From positions 94,623-158,622 of the IMG/VR virus record IMGVR_UViG_3300021962_000028: 64,000 nt of DNA, one strand, 5' to 3'. The notes below the pieces were generated by a model. The model was not told the DNA's origin and made no database searches. It was given only the letters and a program-made list of their open reading frames with translations. Each line of letters starts with the position of its first letter. The first letter of the stretch is position 1. This document shows positions 49,327 to 56,939 of this stretch, in pieces. Source of the DNA: a virus. Made by a program: the position numbers and the translations under genes.

Positions 49327-49401
49327 TTACAAACCACACCATCCAAGACAGACCTTACCAAATGTAATTTTTTTAACGAATAAACATAAATTCTTTTTCA
49401 T
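49327..49401 (-). CDS. 24-residue basic Cys-containing peptide
   Basis: MKKNLCLFVKKITFGKVCLG then WCGL. It lies between two terminators as a separate tiny unit with an A/T-rich start region. Could be a host-targeting micro-peptide or a chance ORF. Confidence 0.4.
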   Translation of the reverse strand: MKKNLCLFVKKITFGKVCLGWCGL

Positions 49402-49429
49402 ATCATATTGTTTTTCTATAAATATAAAA

Positions 49430-49453
49430 AAACCTATTCAAAAGAATAGGTTT
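49430..49453 (-). terminator. Hairpin terminator
   Basis: AACCTATTC-AAAA-GAATAGGTT followed by T run on the minus strand, just past the stop of the gene at 49468. Confidence 0.85.
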
Positions 49454-49470
49454 AATATCTTGGTAACTTA
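49449..49470. repeat. Dispersed 22-base repeat, copy 3
   Basis: Identical to 11228-11249. Overlaps the stop codon of the tagged gene and one arm of its terminator. Confidence 0.75.
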
Positions 49471-50217
49471 CATAAAGTTTCCGTCCATTCCAAAACGTCT
49501 AACTAATTTACGTCTACGTTTACAAGGACTACTATGTCTTCTTGAACTCTTAACGATTATTGAAATTATGATTATGAATAATAGTAACGCCCCGATGGCA
49601 ATTAATAAACTCGCAGTTATACTAACCCCTCCGATAACAAGAAGTGGAGCAACTTGTTCATCCACTCTTTTACCCTTAAGTAATTCTTTCGCCTTAGAGA
49701 TAGAATCCTTAATCTTTGATTTCATATCCTGTAGAGATTCCACACTTTGAGATTGAGCCCATTCCCATACTTTAGATAATACATTGTCCTCCTCAGGATT
49801 ACCCGTTTGTGGTGCCGTACATAATGGTTCAGTTGGGTCCACGATTTCCCCCACAGGAACTGACACCCCATTGTTCTCTAATTCAGTTTGGATTAATTCC
49901 ATTTCCTCAGACTCCATTACTAATCTTGAATTAGATTCATTAACCATCTTTTCCCACACCGCTTTACAATAGTTAGTTTCACTAACATCTATCTTGATTG
50001 GATTTACATATCCTTTCTCTCTCGCCAAATTACCTGTCATTTTCTGACACATATTCTTATCCCCACTATTAGGCGTTTTAATTATACAGATTTGTTTAGA
50101 CGCATCTGTGATATTTGATTTACACCATTCGTTTTCCTCAGGTGTTGTAATAACAGTAGATTCATATAATCCACGTATATGTTTTTTATCTTCTTCAGTA
50201 ATTATAAATTTTCCCAT
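49468..50217 (-). CDS. Type B-tagged protein with C-terminal membrane span
   Basis: 249 residues from the ATG at 50217 (MGKFIITEEDKKHIRGLYES), chosen for the tag and TATTTAT upstream. The body is charged with several Cys (ENEWCKSNITDASKQICII). A hydrophobic span near 205-228 (LLVIGGVSITASLLIAIGAL) is followed by a basic tail RRHSSPCKRRRKLVRR. Possibly an envelope-inserting protein. It is the last tagged gene before the gene-poor region. Confidence 0.68.
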   Translation of the reverse strand: MGKFIITEEDKKHIRGLYESTVITTPEENEWCKSNITDASKQICIIKTPNSGDKNMCQKMTGNLAREKGYVNPIKIDVSETNYCKAVWEKMVNESNSRLVMESEEMELIQTELENNGVSVPVGEIVDPTEPLCTAPQTGNPEEDNVLSKVWEWAQSQSVESLQDMKSKIKDSISKAKELLKGKRVDEQVAPLLVIGGVSITASLLIAIGALLLFIIIISIIVKSSRRHSSPCKRRRKLVRRFGMDGNFM

Positions 50218-50591
50218 AATATATTGTTTCCTAATAAATACCAAAATTTTCCGAAAATTTATTTTTAGAATTCCACCCTTCCATATAAACAAGGGTCCAT
50301 TTTTGGAAAAAAATTGCGCAAACTTCATTTAAGGGATTACCCCCCCTTTTGGGACTGACAAAACGTCATATATGGGGGGGATACGGAGGGGGGGAGGGGG
50401 TACACCCCCCCATAGGGAGGGGGCATAGGGGGTATGCCAAACTTTACCCCCCTGTCAAGATGACAATACCAAATAAAGTTATCAACATAGGGGTGTTTAT
50501 AACTTCCCCCTGACAATGTGACTGTGTATAACTTTATTTGTTTATTCCAAATAGTATTTGTATCTTCGTAGACATTTAAATTTATTCCCCT
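50218..50591 (+). other. G/C-tract region with DnaA-box-like 9-mers
   Basis: From 50338 to 50460 there are many runs of five to seven C or G in an AT-rich genome. TTATCAACA (50479-50487), TGTTTATAA (50494-50502) and TGTGTATAA (50523-50531) resemble TTATCCACA. The promoter-like TATCTTCG at 50561-50568 precedes the next gene. Confidence 0.5.
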
Positions 50592-51017
50592 ATGTATTTT
50601 GGTCCTGTATATAATCTTACTAAAGAACAACGTGATGAGTGTAAAGTCAAACAGAAGGATTATGCCAAGAAGGTAACCAAGATGATTAAGAACCGTGAGT
50701 ATACAGTGGGGAATGACTGTGAGAGAATCACCTTCCGTATTGTCAGTGTTCTCCCTGCTCGATACAAATATGATGTCAATGAATATCGTCTCAATATAGA
50801 GATAACTAAGGTGGAACATTCATATAGAAATGGGGATTGGAGTAACCGTACCCCATACAAGGATGAGAGAGTACGTAAGTATCTTATGAATAGATACAAA
50901 GATTGGATTGAAGGTGAACTTGGGGGTTTCCTAAACATCTTTGGATTTGGTAGACGTTACAATAGTAATGGTGCAACAATTTATCTTGAGACCCCCAAAA
51001 TAATTAACCGTAGATAA
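50592..51017 (+). CDS. Hypothetical basic protein next to the origin-like region
   Basis: 141 residues, Arg/Lys-rich (KVTKMIKNREYTVGND, RVRKYLMNRYKDWIEG) with a C-terminal strand NGATIYLETPKIINRR. Preceded by TATCTTCG. Its place within the putative origin suggests a replication or DNA-binding role, but nothing in the sequence proves it. Confidence 0.6.
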   Translation: MYFGPVYNLTKEQRDECKVKQKDYAKKVTKMIKNREYTVGNDCERITFRIVSVLPARYKYDVNEYRLNIEITKVEHSYRNGDWSNRTPYKDERVRKYLMNRYKDWIEGELGGFLNIFGFGRRYNSNGATIYLETPKIINRR

Positions 51018-51024
51018 TTTGGTA

Positions 51025-51040
51025 GTGTCAAATATTATCA
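51025..51040. repeat. 16-base direct repeat, copy 1
   Basis: GTGTCAAATATTATCA; the second copy is at 51464-51479, flanking the small RNA and the leftward gene. Confidence 0.7.
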
Positions 51041-51041
51041 C

Positions 51042-51049
51042 TACCTTTG
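51042..51049 (+). promoter_or_regulatory. Promoter of the probable small RNA
   Basis: TACCTTTG with TTG at 51019-51021, 20 bases upstream. A full Bacteroidetes-type promoter followed by a non-coding, hairpin-rich segment. Confidence 0.6.
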
Positions 51050-51051
51050 TA

Positions 51052-51140
51052 GTGTTGTTATAGGGGAGACCCTAGCAAAGGGTTCGACTCTTCAGTCGCA
51101 GAGGGTAGACTCCGACCTACCTTATATTTTTTTTATAAGG
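51052..51140 (+). ncRNA. Probable small non-coding RNA with three hairpins
   Basis: Three tandem hairpins are visible: CCCT/AGGG, CGACT-CTTC-AGTCG and GGTAG...CTACC. They are followed by the CCTTATA/TATAAGG hairpin and T run at 51120-51140. No ORF of note. In or next to a candidate origin it may regulate or prime replication, but that is a guess. Confidence 0.5.
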
Positions 51141-51150
51141 GTCCCCACAT

Positions 51151-51480
51151 TTATTCTATGTGTGCCGTGTTGTCGTGTAGGTGAGAAGCCACTAATGATA
51201 TGGCGTTAGACTTAATAGTATTGACCAATACTTCCCCCATATTAAGTGGGAGATTGTGTGTGGCCATTACATATCCTATTAGATTATTTAAATCCATTGA
51301 ACTAATGGTGATAATATCCTGAGGGACCTTCCCCTCCTTACGTGTACTATTAGTTCGGATGATTCCGAGAGCTAATCCCCCATCTTTACCATAGTATCTT
51401 ACAGTACAATCCCCATTAATACAGAATGTCCTTGGGGTTAAATCACTTAAAAAGTCTGTCATTGTGTCAAATATTATCAT
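51151..51480 (-). CDS. Small hypothetical protein in origin-like region
   Basis: 109 residues (or 103 from an ATG at 51462). Strand-rich N-terminus, helical end (LPLNMGEVLVNTIKSNAISL). Function unknown. The 16-base direct repeat lies at its start. Confidence 0.5.
   Translation of the reverse strand: MIIFDTMTDFLSDLTPRTFCINGDCTVRYYGKDGGLALGIIRTNSTRKEGKVPQDIITISSMDLNNLIGYVMATHNLPLNMGEVLVNTIKSNAISLVASHLHDNTAHIE
51464..51479. repeat. 16-base direct repeat, copy 2
   Basis: GTGTCAAATATTATCA, identical to 51025-51040. Confidence 0.7.
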
Positions 51481-52410
51481 AAGTATACAGTGGGGTACAA
51501 TAAAGTACAGTTATTAACATAATAAATTGTTGATAACTTTTTTTCCACATTGGTCCTGACAGTCTGTCAGAGGGGATTGTTGATAACTTTTTATTAAAAA
51601 TAAGTGTTAAAAAATTTGGATTTGTCAAAATGTCAGTCACGCTTTCGCTAAGGGATAGTCCCTTCACGGGGTTTTGGTCCCCACTCTGTATACACTCTCC
51701 CCCACAATTTACCACCACTATCCTTGCTGGTCATACTGTAAAGACCACTTTTCCCCCTCTGACGGTACTAAAAACAAAGGTTTTTTAGGTATATGTGAAC
51801 TCCAGAGAAAAATAGAAGTAATGGTACAGTAGCGGTGGGAACACGTAGTGTGTTAGGATTCTACCTCAACGGACCCTCGTTAGAGGGGAATAATATCACA
51901 TATAATAGACCATATTAGTCCCCTTCGTAGTGACTATTCATAGACAGATAACTTAGTGGTAGAAAGTGGGGATTATATCTAATAACATATAGTTTTATAC
52001 CGTAGGTATCTTTTATATGTTATCTCATATAATCCCTTCGTACCTCATCCTGTACTCTATAAATGTTCAGGTTATTCCCTTGTTCAGTGTAACTGAACAT
52101 CATCTTATACTGAACACAATCTAAGAGTATTATATCTGTCCCTCACATAGTCACCTCATATATGGGGGACACAGTAAAATGGGGGGATTTTACCGTATGG
52201 TAATAATCTGATGGTAACTAAGGGATTTATATAGTAATATTACTGAACGGGAATATACATTACAGTAATGTGGATTACGATAAATGGAATGATGAACTAA
52301 GGAATAAAGATTCTAATGGAACGGAACGTAGTGTAGTGGAATGGTCACGACAGTGAAGAATCGGAATGACTTAGTTCATTGTTTCATTTATTTTCATTAT
52401 ATTTATTAAT
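51481..52410 (+). other. Candidate replication origin: gene-free, repeat-rich
   Basis: 930 bases with no convincing ORF. TGTTGATAA occurs at 51528-51536 and 51578-51586 inside a longer repeat (ATTGTTGATAACTTTTT); TTATTAACA is at 51511-51519. CTGACAGTCTGTCAG (51556-51570) is an inverted repeat. TGTTCAG-type iterons are at 52064, 52081, 52093 (inverse), 52110 (inverse) and 52242 (partial). CATTACAGTAATG is at 52258-52270. Genes point left on one side and right on the other, as expected around a bidirectional origin. Confidence 0.6.
52400..52406 (+). promoter_or_regulatory. Phage-type motif TATTTAT, first of the rightward array
   Basis: Four bases before ATG at 52411. Same arrangement at 53842, 54478 and (five bases) 61489. 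Confidence 0.55.
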
Positions 52411-52776
52411 ATGAAATATCTTATCACAGAATCACAAATAGATAGAATGGTGTTTAAATATCTTGACAGTCAGGACTTTATTATTAAAGGTGATGACACA
52501 AGTTTATTCTTTATTAATTCAGAAGATGATGACACAAGTTTATTCTTTATTAATTCAGAAGATGATGAGCTCGCTAAAATTAGATATGATGAATATGATG
52601 GGTTTTGTTACATTAATATTGATTTAAATAAAGAAGTTTCTTCTATATTTTCTTTAGGACGAGATAATACTCAGAGAGTTATCAGTAGGTGGGTTGAAAA
52701 TACTTTACAGATGAAAGTTATAAAAACCACCGACGCATATATGAACATTGATTCTTGGTTGAGAATCCCTAACTAA
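52411..52776 (+). CDS. Type B-tagged small acidic protein with internal duplication
   Basis: 121 residues. MKYLITESQIDRMVFKYLDS is a type B tag. DDTSLFFINSED is perfectly repeated. The closing segment RVISRWVENTLQMKVIKTT matches the helix-strand ending of the paralogue family. First gene right of the origin-like region. Function unknown. Confidence 0.72.
   Translation: MKYLITESQIDRMVFKYLDSQDFIIKGDDTSLFFINSEDDDTSLFFINSEDDELAKIRYDEYDGFCYINIDLNKEVSSIFSLGRDNTQRVISRWVENTLQMKVIKTTDAYMNIDSWLRIPN
52492..52563 (+). repeat. Perfect 36-base tandem duplication
   Basis: Two identical 36-base copies in frame, giving two copies of a 12-residue unit; probably recent. Confidence 0.92.
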
Positions 52777-52798
52777 TATTATTTGGGGTCCGATTAAT

Positions 52799-52830
52799 AA
52801 AAGACCCCCACGTTTATAGTGAGGGTCTTT
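52799..52830. terminator. Bidirectional terminator
   Basis: AAAGACCC...GGGTCTTT hairpin between convergent genes. Confidence 0.82.
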
Positions 52831-52850
52831 TGTATTGTTGTGTTATCTTA

Positions 52851-53378
52851 TTAGAATCCTGATTCAGTAACCATCTCTTCCACTACTTCTTCCATCATCT
52901 GAATATCCATAGATAAAGTTACGTTCTCACTTACTAATACTCCACCTGTTTCTAATGGTGCGTTCCATACAAGTCCGAAATCATTTCTATTGATTGTACC
53001 TGTGATTTCCCATCCGTGTTTTGTATTTCCCCACGGGTCTACACTTTTACCATTATACTCAGTGTTTAATGTGATTTCTTTGGTGATACCTTTGATTGTT
53101 ACCTCTCCTGTAACTGTAGTCATATCTTCACTAATCTTACCACCGAAAGTGATTGTAGGGAATTCTACCACATTAAAGAAGTCTTCTCCTTTAAGGTGAT
53201 TATCTCTATCTACATTTCCTGTGTTAACTGAATCTACATTCATAGATACAAATACACTACCATCTTCTTGGATACCACCACCGTATGTGGCGAAGTTACC
53301 CTTAACGGTAGAAATCATTAAGTGTTTTACTTTAAACCCAATCTCTGAATGGGCACTGTCAATTGTCATTTTCTTCAT
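52851..53378 (-). CDS. YceI-like lipid-binding protein
   Basis: 175 residues. DSAHSEIGFKVKHLMISTVK and then KGNFATYGGGI are the YceI N-terminal signature; FFNVVEFPTITFGGKI and VTGEVTIKGITKEITL match the core beta-barrel, and NRNDFGLVWN the C-terminal strand. YceI proteins bind isoprenoid or lipid chains in a lipocalin-like barrel. Usual members are periplasmic with a signal peptide; here none is seen, so it acts in the cytoplasm. A lipid-binding gene in a phage is uncommon, and the acyl-CoA thioesterase at 31 kb may be related in purpose. Confidence 0.85.
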   Translation of the reverse strand: MKKMTIDSAHSEIGFKVKHLMISTVKGNFATYGGGIQEDGSVFVSMNVDSVNTGNVDRDNHLKGEDFFNVVEFPTITFGGKISEDMTTVTGEVTIKGITKEITLNTEYNGKSVDPWGNTKHGWEITGTINRNDFGLVWNAPLETGGVLVSENVTLSMDIQMMEEVVEEMVTESGF

Positions 53379-53439
53379 AATATATTTTTTATGTAGTAAT
53401 GATAATGAATTCCCCCCGTTGTGTCAATAGAGTATTGGA

Positions 53440-53736
53440 TTATCTTGGTAAAAGTACACTATCCACCTCTACATTAAACTTATTTGAAAACCACCCCTTT
53501 ATATGCTTGGCAAACATATAATCACTCACGGGTATTAATTTCTTTATATTTTCTCGGTCGCTCTTTCTATATGAAAGATATCTCCTGCTATATGCGGTTT
53601 CTATGTAAAACAATCTATCCCTATTGTTATTATAATAACACATTCTCCTGTCTAAGTTGTAGTCATTAATATCTACAACATCATAGTAAGAATCAAATAA
53701 CTTGTATATTAAATTTTTTACGTCTTCTTTCTTCAT
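53440..53736 (-). CDS. Untagged relative of the small-paralogue array
   Basis: 98 residues. MKKEDVKNLIYKLFDSYYDV start, and the C-terminal FAKHIKGWFSNKFNVEVDSV has the W-F motif and strand of the array proteins to the right. It runs opposite to them. Promoter-like TATCTTAG at 53753-53760. Unknown. Confidence 0.58.
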   Translation of the reverse strand: MKKEDVKNLIYKLFDSYYDVVDINDYNLDRRMCYYNNNRDRLFYIETAYSRRYLSYRKSDRENIKKLIPVSDYMFAKHIKGWFSNKFNVEVDSVLLPR

Positions 53737-53852
53737 AACTCACTTTGAAATGCTAAGATACTAATTTAATTTGAATCGTACAAATCTCCCCCGATATAAG
53801 TTTAAAACCTTATAATGTGTATTTATAAGGACATAACCTTATATTTATTACT

Positions 53853-54164
53853 ATGGAATATATCATCACAAAAGCTCAGTTATATAGAGTAATGACTAAG
53901 TTCTTAGATAACTTTAAGAATACTCACGAGGAAACTTTTTTTGAGGACTTCATTTGGCTTTCAAAACCTAATGTTGAGGATTTTATTTTGGATATGCAAT
54001 ATGAATATAAAAACGGTAATTTGACTATTGATATTGATTGGTTAGAGGACTTGATGAATTGGTTCCCCATAAGTAAAGAAGACGCCAAAGACTTCATTAA
54101 AGATTGGTTTGAACAAACATATGATGTTACCGTTCAGTCTGTAGATTCTTATGACTTAATATAA
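53853..54164 (+). CDS. Small-paralogue array, member 1 (tagged)
   Basis: 103 residues. MEYIITKAQLYRVMTKFLDN is a type B tag. The C-terminus reads AKDFIKDWFEQTYDVTVQSV, the array signature. Acidic. TATTTAT is four bases before ATG. Start of the tandem rightward array. Confidence 0.7.
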   Translation: MEYIITKAQLYRVMTKFLDNFKNTHEETFFEDFIWLSKPNVEDFILDMQYEYKNGNLTIDIDWLEDLMNWFPISKEDAKDFIKDWFEQTYDVTVQSVDSYDLI

Positions 54165-54169
54165 AGATA

Positions 54170-54472
54170 ATGGATTATATAATACCACAAGAGAGATTAA
54201 AGAACCTTATGACATCATTCTTAGATGAGAAGTTATCAGGCGGTATAAGTGAAATAGATAACTTTATCGTTATATATTACCACGACCTGAATGATGATTA
54301 TTATGACTCCGAAGTTCTTATGGAGTTTGATAGTTCAGATGGTAGATTATATATTGATAAATCCTTTATCAACACCTTTGATAAGTTATTCCCCTTCGGT
54401 AAGTCTCAGTTATTTATTGAGGAGTGGTTTGAAAACTATTTCGGTGTTGAGGTAGAATACGTAGAAACTTAA
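54170..54472 (+). CDS. Small-paralogue array, member 2 (weakly tagged)
   Basis: 100 residues. MDYIIPQERLKNLMTSFLDE; the tag is degenerate, with Pro replacing Thr and no (I/L)xE. C-terminal FIEEWFENYFGVEVEYVET keeps the array signature. Five bases after the previous gene. Confidence 0.66.
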   Translation: MDYIIPQERLKNLMTSFLDEKLSGGISEIDNFIVIYYHDLNDDYYDSEVLMEFDSSDGRLYIDKSFINTFDKLFPFGKSQLFIEEWFENYFGVEVEYVET

Positions 54473-54488
54473 AAATATATTTATTACT

Positions 54489-55565
54489 ATGAGAAATTTA
54501 GTTACAGAAGTAAGTAAGATGAAAAAGATAATGGGATTGGACGAAGCGTCCAAACCTACCTATAGTCCTGAAGTAAAAACAATTATCGGGATTTTAAAAG
54601 ATAATAAAGTTTACAGTGCCCAAATTCAGAAATTAATTAATAAGATTGAGTATCATTCTAAACAAGGATTGGTAGACTTTGGTTTATTAACAAGAGGGAT
54701 TAAAAAAACATTAGAATTAAAAGGTAATAAAAATATTAATATATTCGAGTTCTTTAAACAAATTACAAAATCATTAGACAAGAGAACAACCAAAAAAGAA
54801 GTTGTTAAACCTGAGGAAGAACCATCCATTTTGGATAAAGACATCTATAAGAAAGAATTGTTTTTCTTACAGGTAGAACTTCTAAAACTACAGGAGTGGT
54901 TAAAACAAACAAGTAAGACTGTTATCATTGTATTTGAAGGAAGAGACTCCGCAGGTAAAGGTTCCACTATTAAGAAGTTCACCGAGAACTTAAATCCTAG
55001 ATACTATAAGGTCGTTGCTCTTGGTATTCCTACACCTGACGAAAGAAAGAATTGGTGGGATAGGTATAGAAAACAAATTGAAAAAGGTAAGATAAACTTC
55101 TTTGATAGAAGTTGGTACAATAGAGGATTGGTTGAACCTGTTATGGGTTATGGTACAACCGAAGAATATGAGGACTTTATGGAAAACGTTCAGGACTTTG
55201 AAGAGTCATTGGTTGTTGATGGAGATTACTTATTTAAACTTTGGTTCTCTATAGATAAAGAAACTCAGGCAAATAGATTTGATTTCAGACAGAAGTCCCC
55301 ATTAAAATATTGGAAGTATTCTGAGAATGATGAGAAGATGCAAGATGTGTGGGAAAAGTTTACTGAGTACAAACAAAAACTATTTGATAAAACGTCAACC
55401 GTAAACCATCCGTGGGTTGTTTTGGATTCTAACGATAAAAAGATTTCAGGATTAAATTCTATCAGATATATTCTACAGAACATTCCTTATGCTAATAAGG
55501 ATGAAGATGTTTTAAATAAAGAATTTCCTGAAGCAATGACGGTATTAAAACCAAAAGTTAATTAA
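54489..55565 (+). CDS. Type C-tagged polyphosphate kinase 2
   Basis: 358 residues. The tag is MRNLVTEVSKMKKIMGLDEA. A 120-residue helical extension precedes the kinase, which is the PPK2 fold: Walker A FEGRDSAGKGST (149-160), Walker B region INFFDRSWYNRGLVEPVMG (202-220), and a lid such as RFDFRQKSPLKYWKYS. PPK2 uses polyphosphate to make NTPs from NDPs (or the reverse). Early nucleotide regeneration in an injected enzyme would be useful to a phage. TATTTAT is four bases before ATG. PPK2 on a phage with a virion-type tag is unusual. Confidence 0.92.
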   Translation: MRNLVTEVSKMKKIMGLDEASKPTYSPEVKTIIGILKDNKVYSAQIQKLINKIEYHSKQGLVDFGLLTRGIKKTLELKGNKNINIFEFFKQITKSLDKRTTKKEVVKPEEEPSILDKDIYKKELFFLQVELLKLQEWLKQTSKTVIIVFEGRDSAGKGSTIKKFTENLNPRYYKVVALGIPTPDERKNWWDRYRKQIEKGKINFFDRSWYNRGLVEPVMGYGTTEEYEDFMENVQDFEESLVVDGDYLFKLWFSIDKETQANRFDFRQKSPLKYWKYSENDEKMQDVWEKFTEYKQKLFDKTSTVNHPWVVLDSNDKKISGLNSIRYILQNIPYANKDEDVLNKEFPEAMTVLKPKVN

Positions 55566-55569
55566 GTTA

Positions 55570-55872
55570 ATGAGATATCAGGTATCACATACTCAGCTTC
55601 TTCGTCTTATGGATATGTACTTATCTAAGACCGAATATATCTTGATTGGTGGTGAATTTGTTGGTGAGTTAATTCTTCTACAAAAAGGAACTAAAGACTA
55701 CCACGACTTTATTTATACATACGAAGATGAACGTTTATTGGTAGAGACAAATATCGTGTGGGCGTTATCAGGTTTCTTTAATATATCAGAAGAAGATATG
55801 TTGGACTATATTGGAGAATGGTTTGAGAATAAATATGAACTACCCGTTTCAGAAATAATTAATTGGACATAA
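55570..55872 (+). CDS. Small-paralogue array, member 3 (degenerate tag)
   Basis: 100 residues. MRYQVSHTQLLRLMDMYLSK, then acidic body and MLDYIGEWFENKYELPVSEI, the array signature. Unknown. Confidence 0.65.
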   Translation: MRYQVSHTQLLRLMDMYLSKTEYILIGGEFVGELILLQKGTKDYHDFIYTYEDERLLVETNIVWALSGFFNISEEDMLDYIGEWFENKYELPVSEIINWT

Positions 55873-55873
55873 T

Positions 55874-56197
55874 ATGAAATACATTATAACCGAATCTAAA
55901 ATGAATAATATGATTAAGGATTATATCCTTAAGAACTATGATGTTGCCGATGTTGAGTTTGGGACCAAACGTGTTCAGTTGGGTTCAGGTCCAAATGATA
56001 AGGGTGAGTCAATTATTAATAGAAAAGTAATCACCATTACCATTAATAATCTTAATAAAAGAATGAATATTGATGAGGTTAAAGAAATTAAGAATTCTAT
56101 TTTAAGAAACCTAAATAACGTTTTTAATATAGATTCAGGGGTTTATGGTTCTGAATGGGAACTAAAATTCTATCAAATAAAGAAAATAGAAATATAA
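55874..56197 (+). CDS. Small tagged protein, array member 4
   Basis: 107 residues. MKYIITESKMNNMIKDYILK tag. The body is beta-rich (KGESIINRKVITITINNLN), with no W-F ending. One base after member 3's stop, so co-translated. Unknown. Confidence 0.66.
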   Translation: MKYIITESKMNNMIKDYILKNYDVADVEFGTKRVQLGSGPNDKGESIINRKVITITINNLNKRMNIDEVKEIKNSILRNLNNVFNIDSGVYGSEWELKFYQIKKIEI

Positions 56198-56198
56198 T

Positions 56199-56609
56199 AT
56201 GAAATACATTATAACAGAAAGTAAATTGAACTCCTCCGTATATAATTTTATGGATAATTTATTTGCATCAAAAGATGGTAATCCTGAAATATATAAACTT
56301 GACTCTGTCGATTCTGATGGCGCGTCATTGATTGACTCATTTGATTTTGTTAACTCCGATTATTATAGTGATGAAGGTTCTGAATATCTTTTTAGCTGGA
56401 CAGGTAAAGAATATTTTAAGACTATTCATAGTCAAGGTTATATAACTAAAACTGAGTATGAAAAGTTCTTATCAGAATCACCTATGGTTGTTATTTTAGA
56501 TAAAATTGCAAAAGAAGAATTAAATAATTTTTTTGGTGATTTGTGGAAGCCCGTATTTAAACAATGGTTTAAAGATAAAACAGGATTGGATTATAAAACT
56601 TTAGACTAA
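56199..56609 (+). CDS. Small-paralogue array, member 5
   Basis: 136 residues. MKYIITESKLNSSVYNFMDN tag. C-terminus FFGDLWKPVFKQWFKDKTGLD with the W-F motif. The stop overlaps the next ATG (TAATG), so coupled. Confidence 0.68.
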   Translation: MKYIITESKLNSSVYNFMDNLFASKDGNPEIYKLDSVDSDGASLIDSFDFVNSDYYSDEGSEYLFSWTGKEYFKTIHSQGYITKTEYEKFLSESPMVVILDKIAKEELNNFFGDLWKPVFKQWFKDKTGLDYKTLD

Positions 56610-56938
56610 TGAAATACATTATAACAGAATCACAAGTGGACGTAATGAAGAAGTATATGTACGATATACTCGATAAGGATTCTGAATCTTGGGATGTAGA
56701 ACACTTTAAGTTTAGAGAGATGAGAGTAACTGATGAGTCAGGAGATGTTCTGTTTAACTACTCTACTAATAATGAAATGTATCAGGGCGAAATGTCCGAT
56801 ATATTAACTATATCCCCCAAACTACTTAGAAAAATAGAAGGATTTCTTCCTATTATGGATGAGTACTATATCTCTGATTGGTTTAGTGAGAAGTACAAAC
56901 GTAGAGTGGATGAAATAATGATTAATGACGAAGATTAA
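56609..56938 (+). CDS. Small-paralogue array, member 6
   Basis: 109 residues. MKYIITESQVDVMKKYMYDI tag. Ending YYISDWFSEKYKRRVDEIMI. Coupled on both sides with one to zero bases spacing. Confidence 0.68.
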   Translation: MKYIITESQVDVMKKYMYDILDKDSESWDVEHFKFREMRVTDESGDVLFNYSTNNEMYQGEMSDILTISPKLLRKIEGFLPIMDEYYISDWFSEKYKRRVDEIMINDED

Positions 56939-56939
56939 T

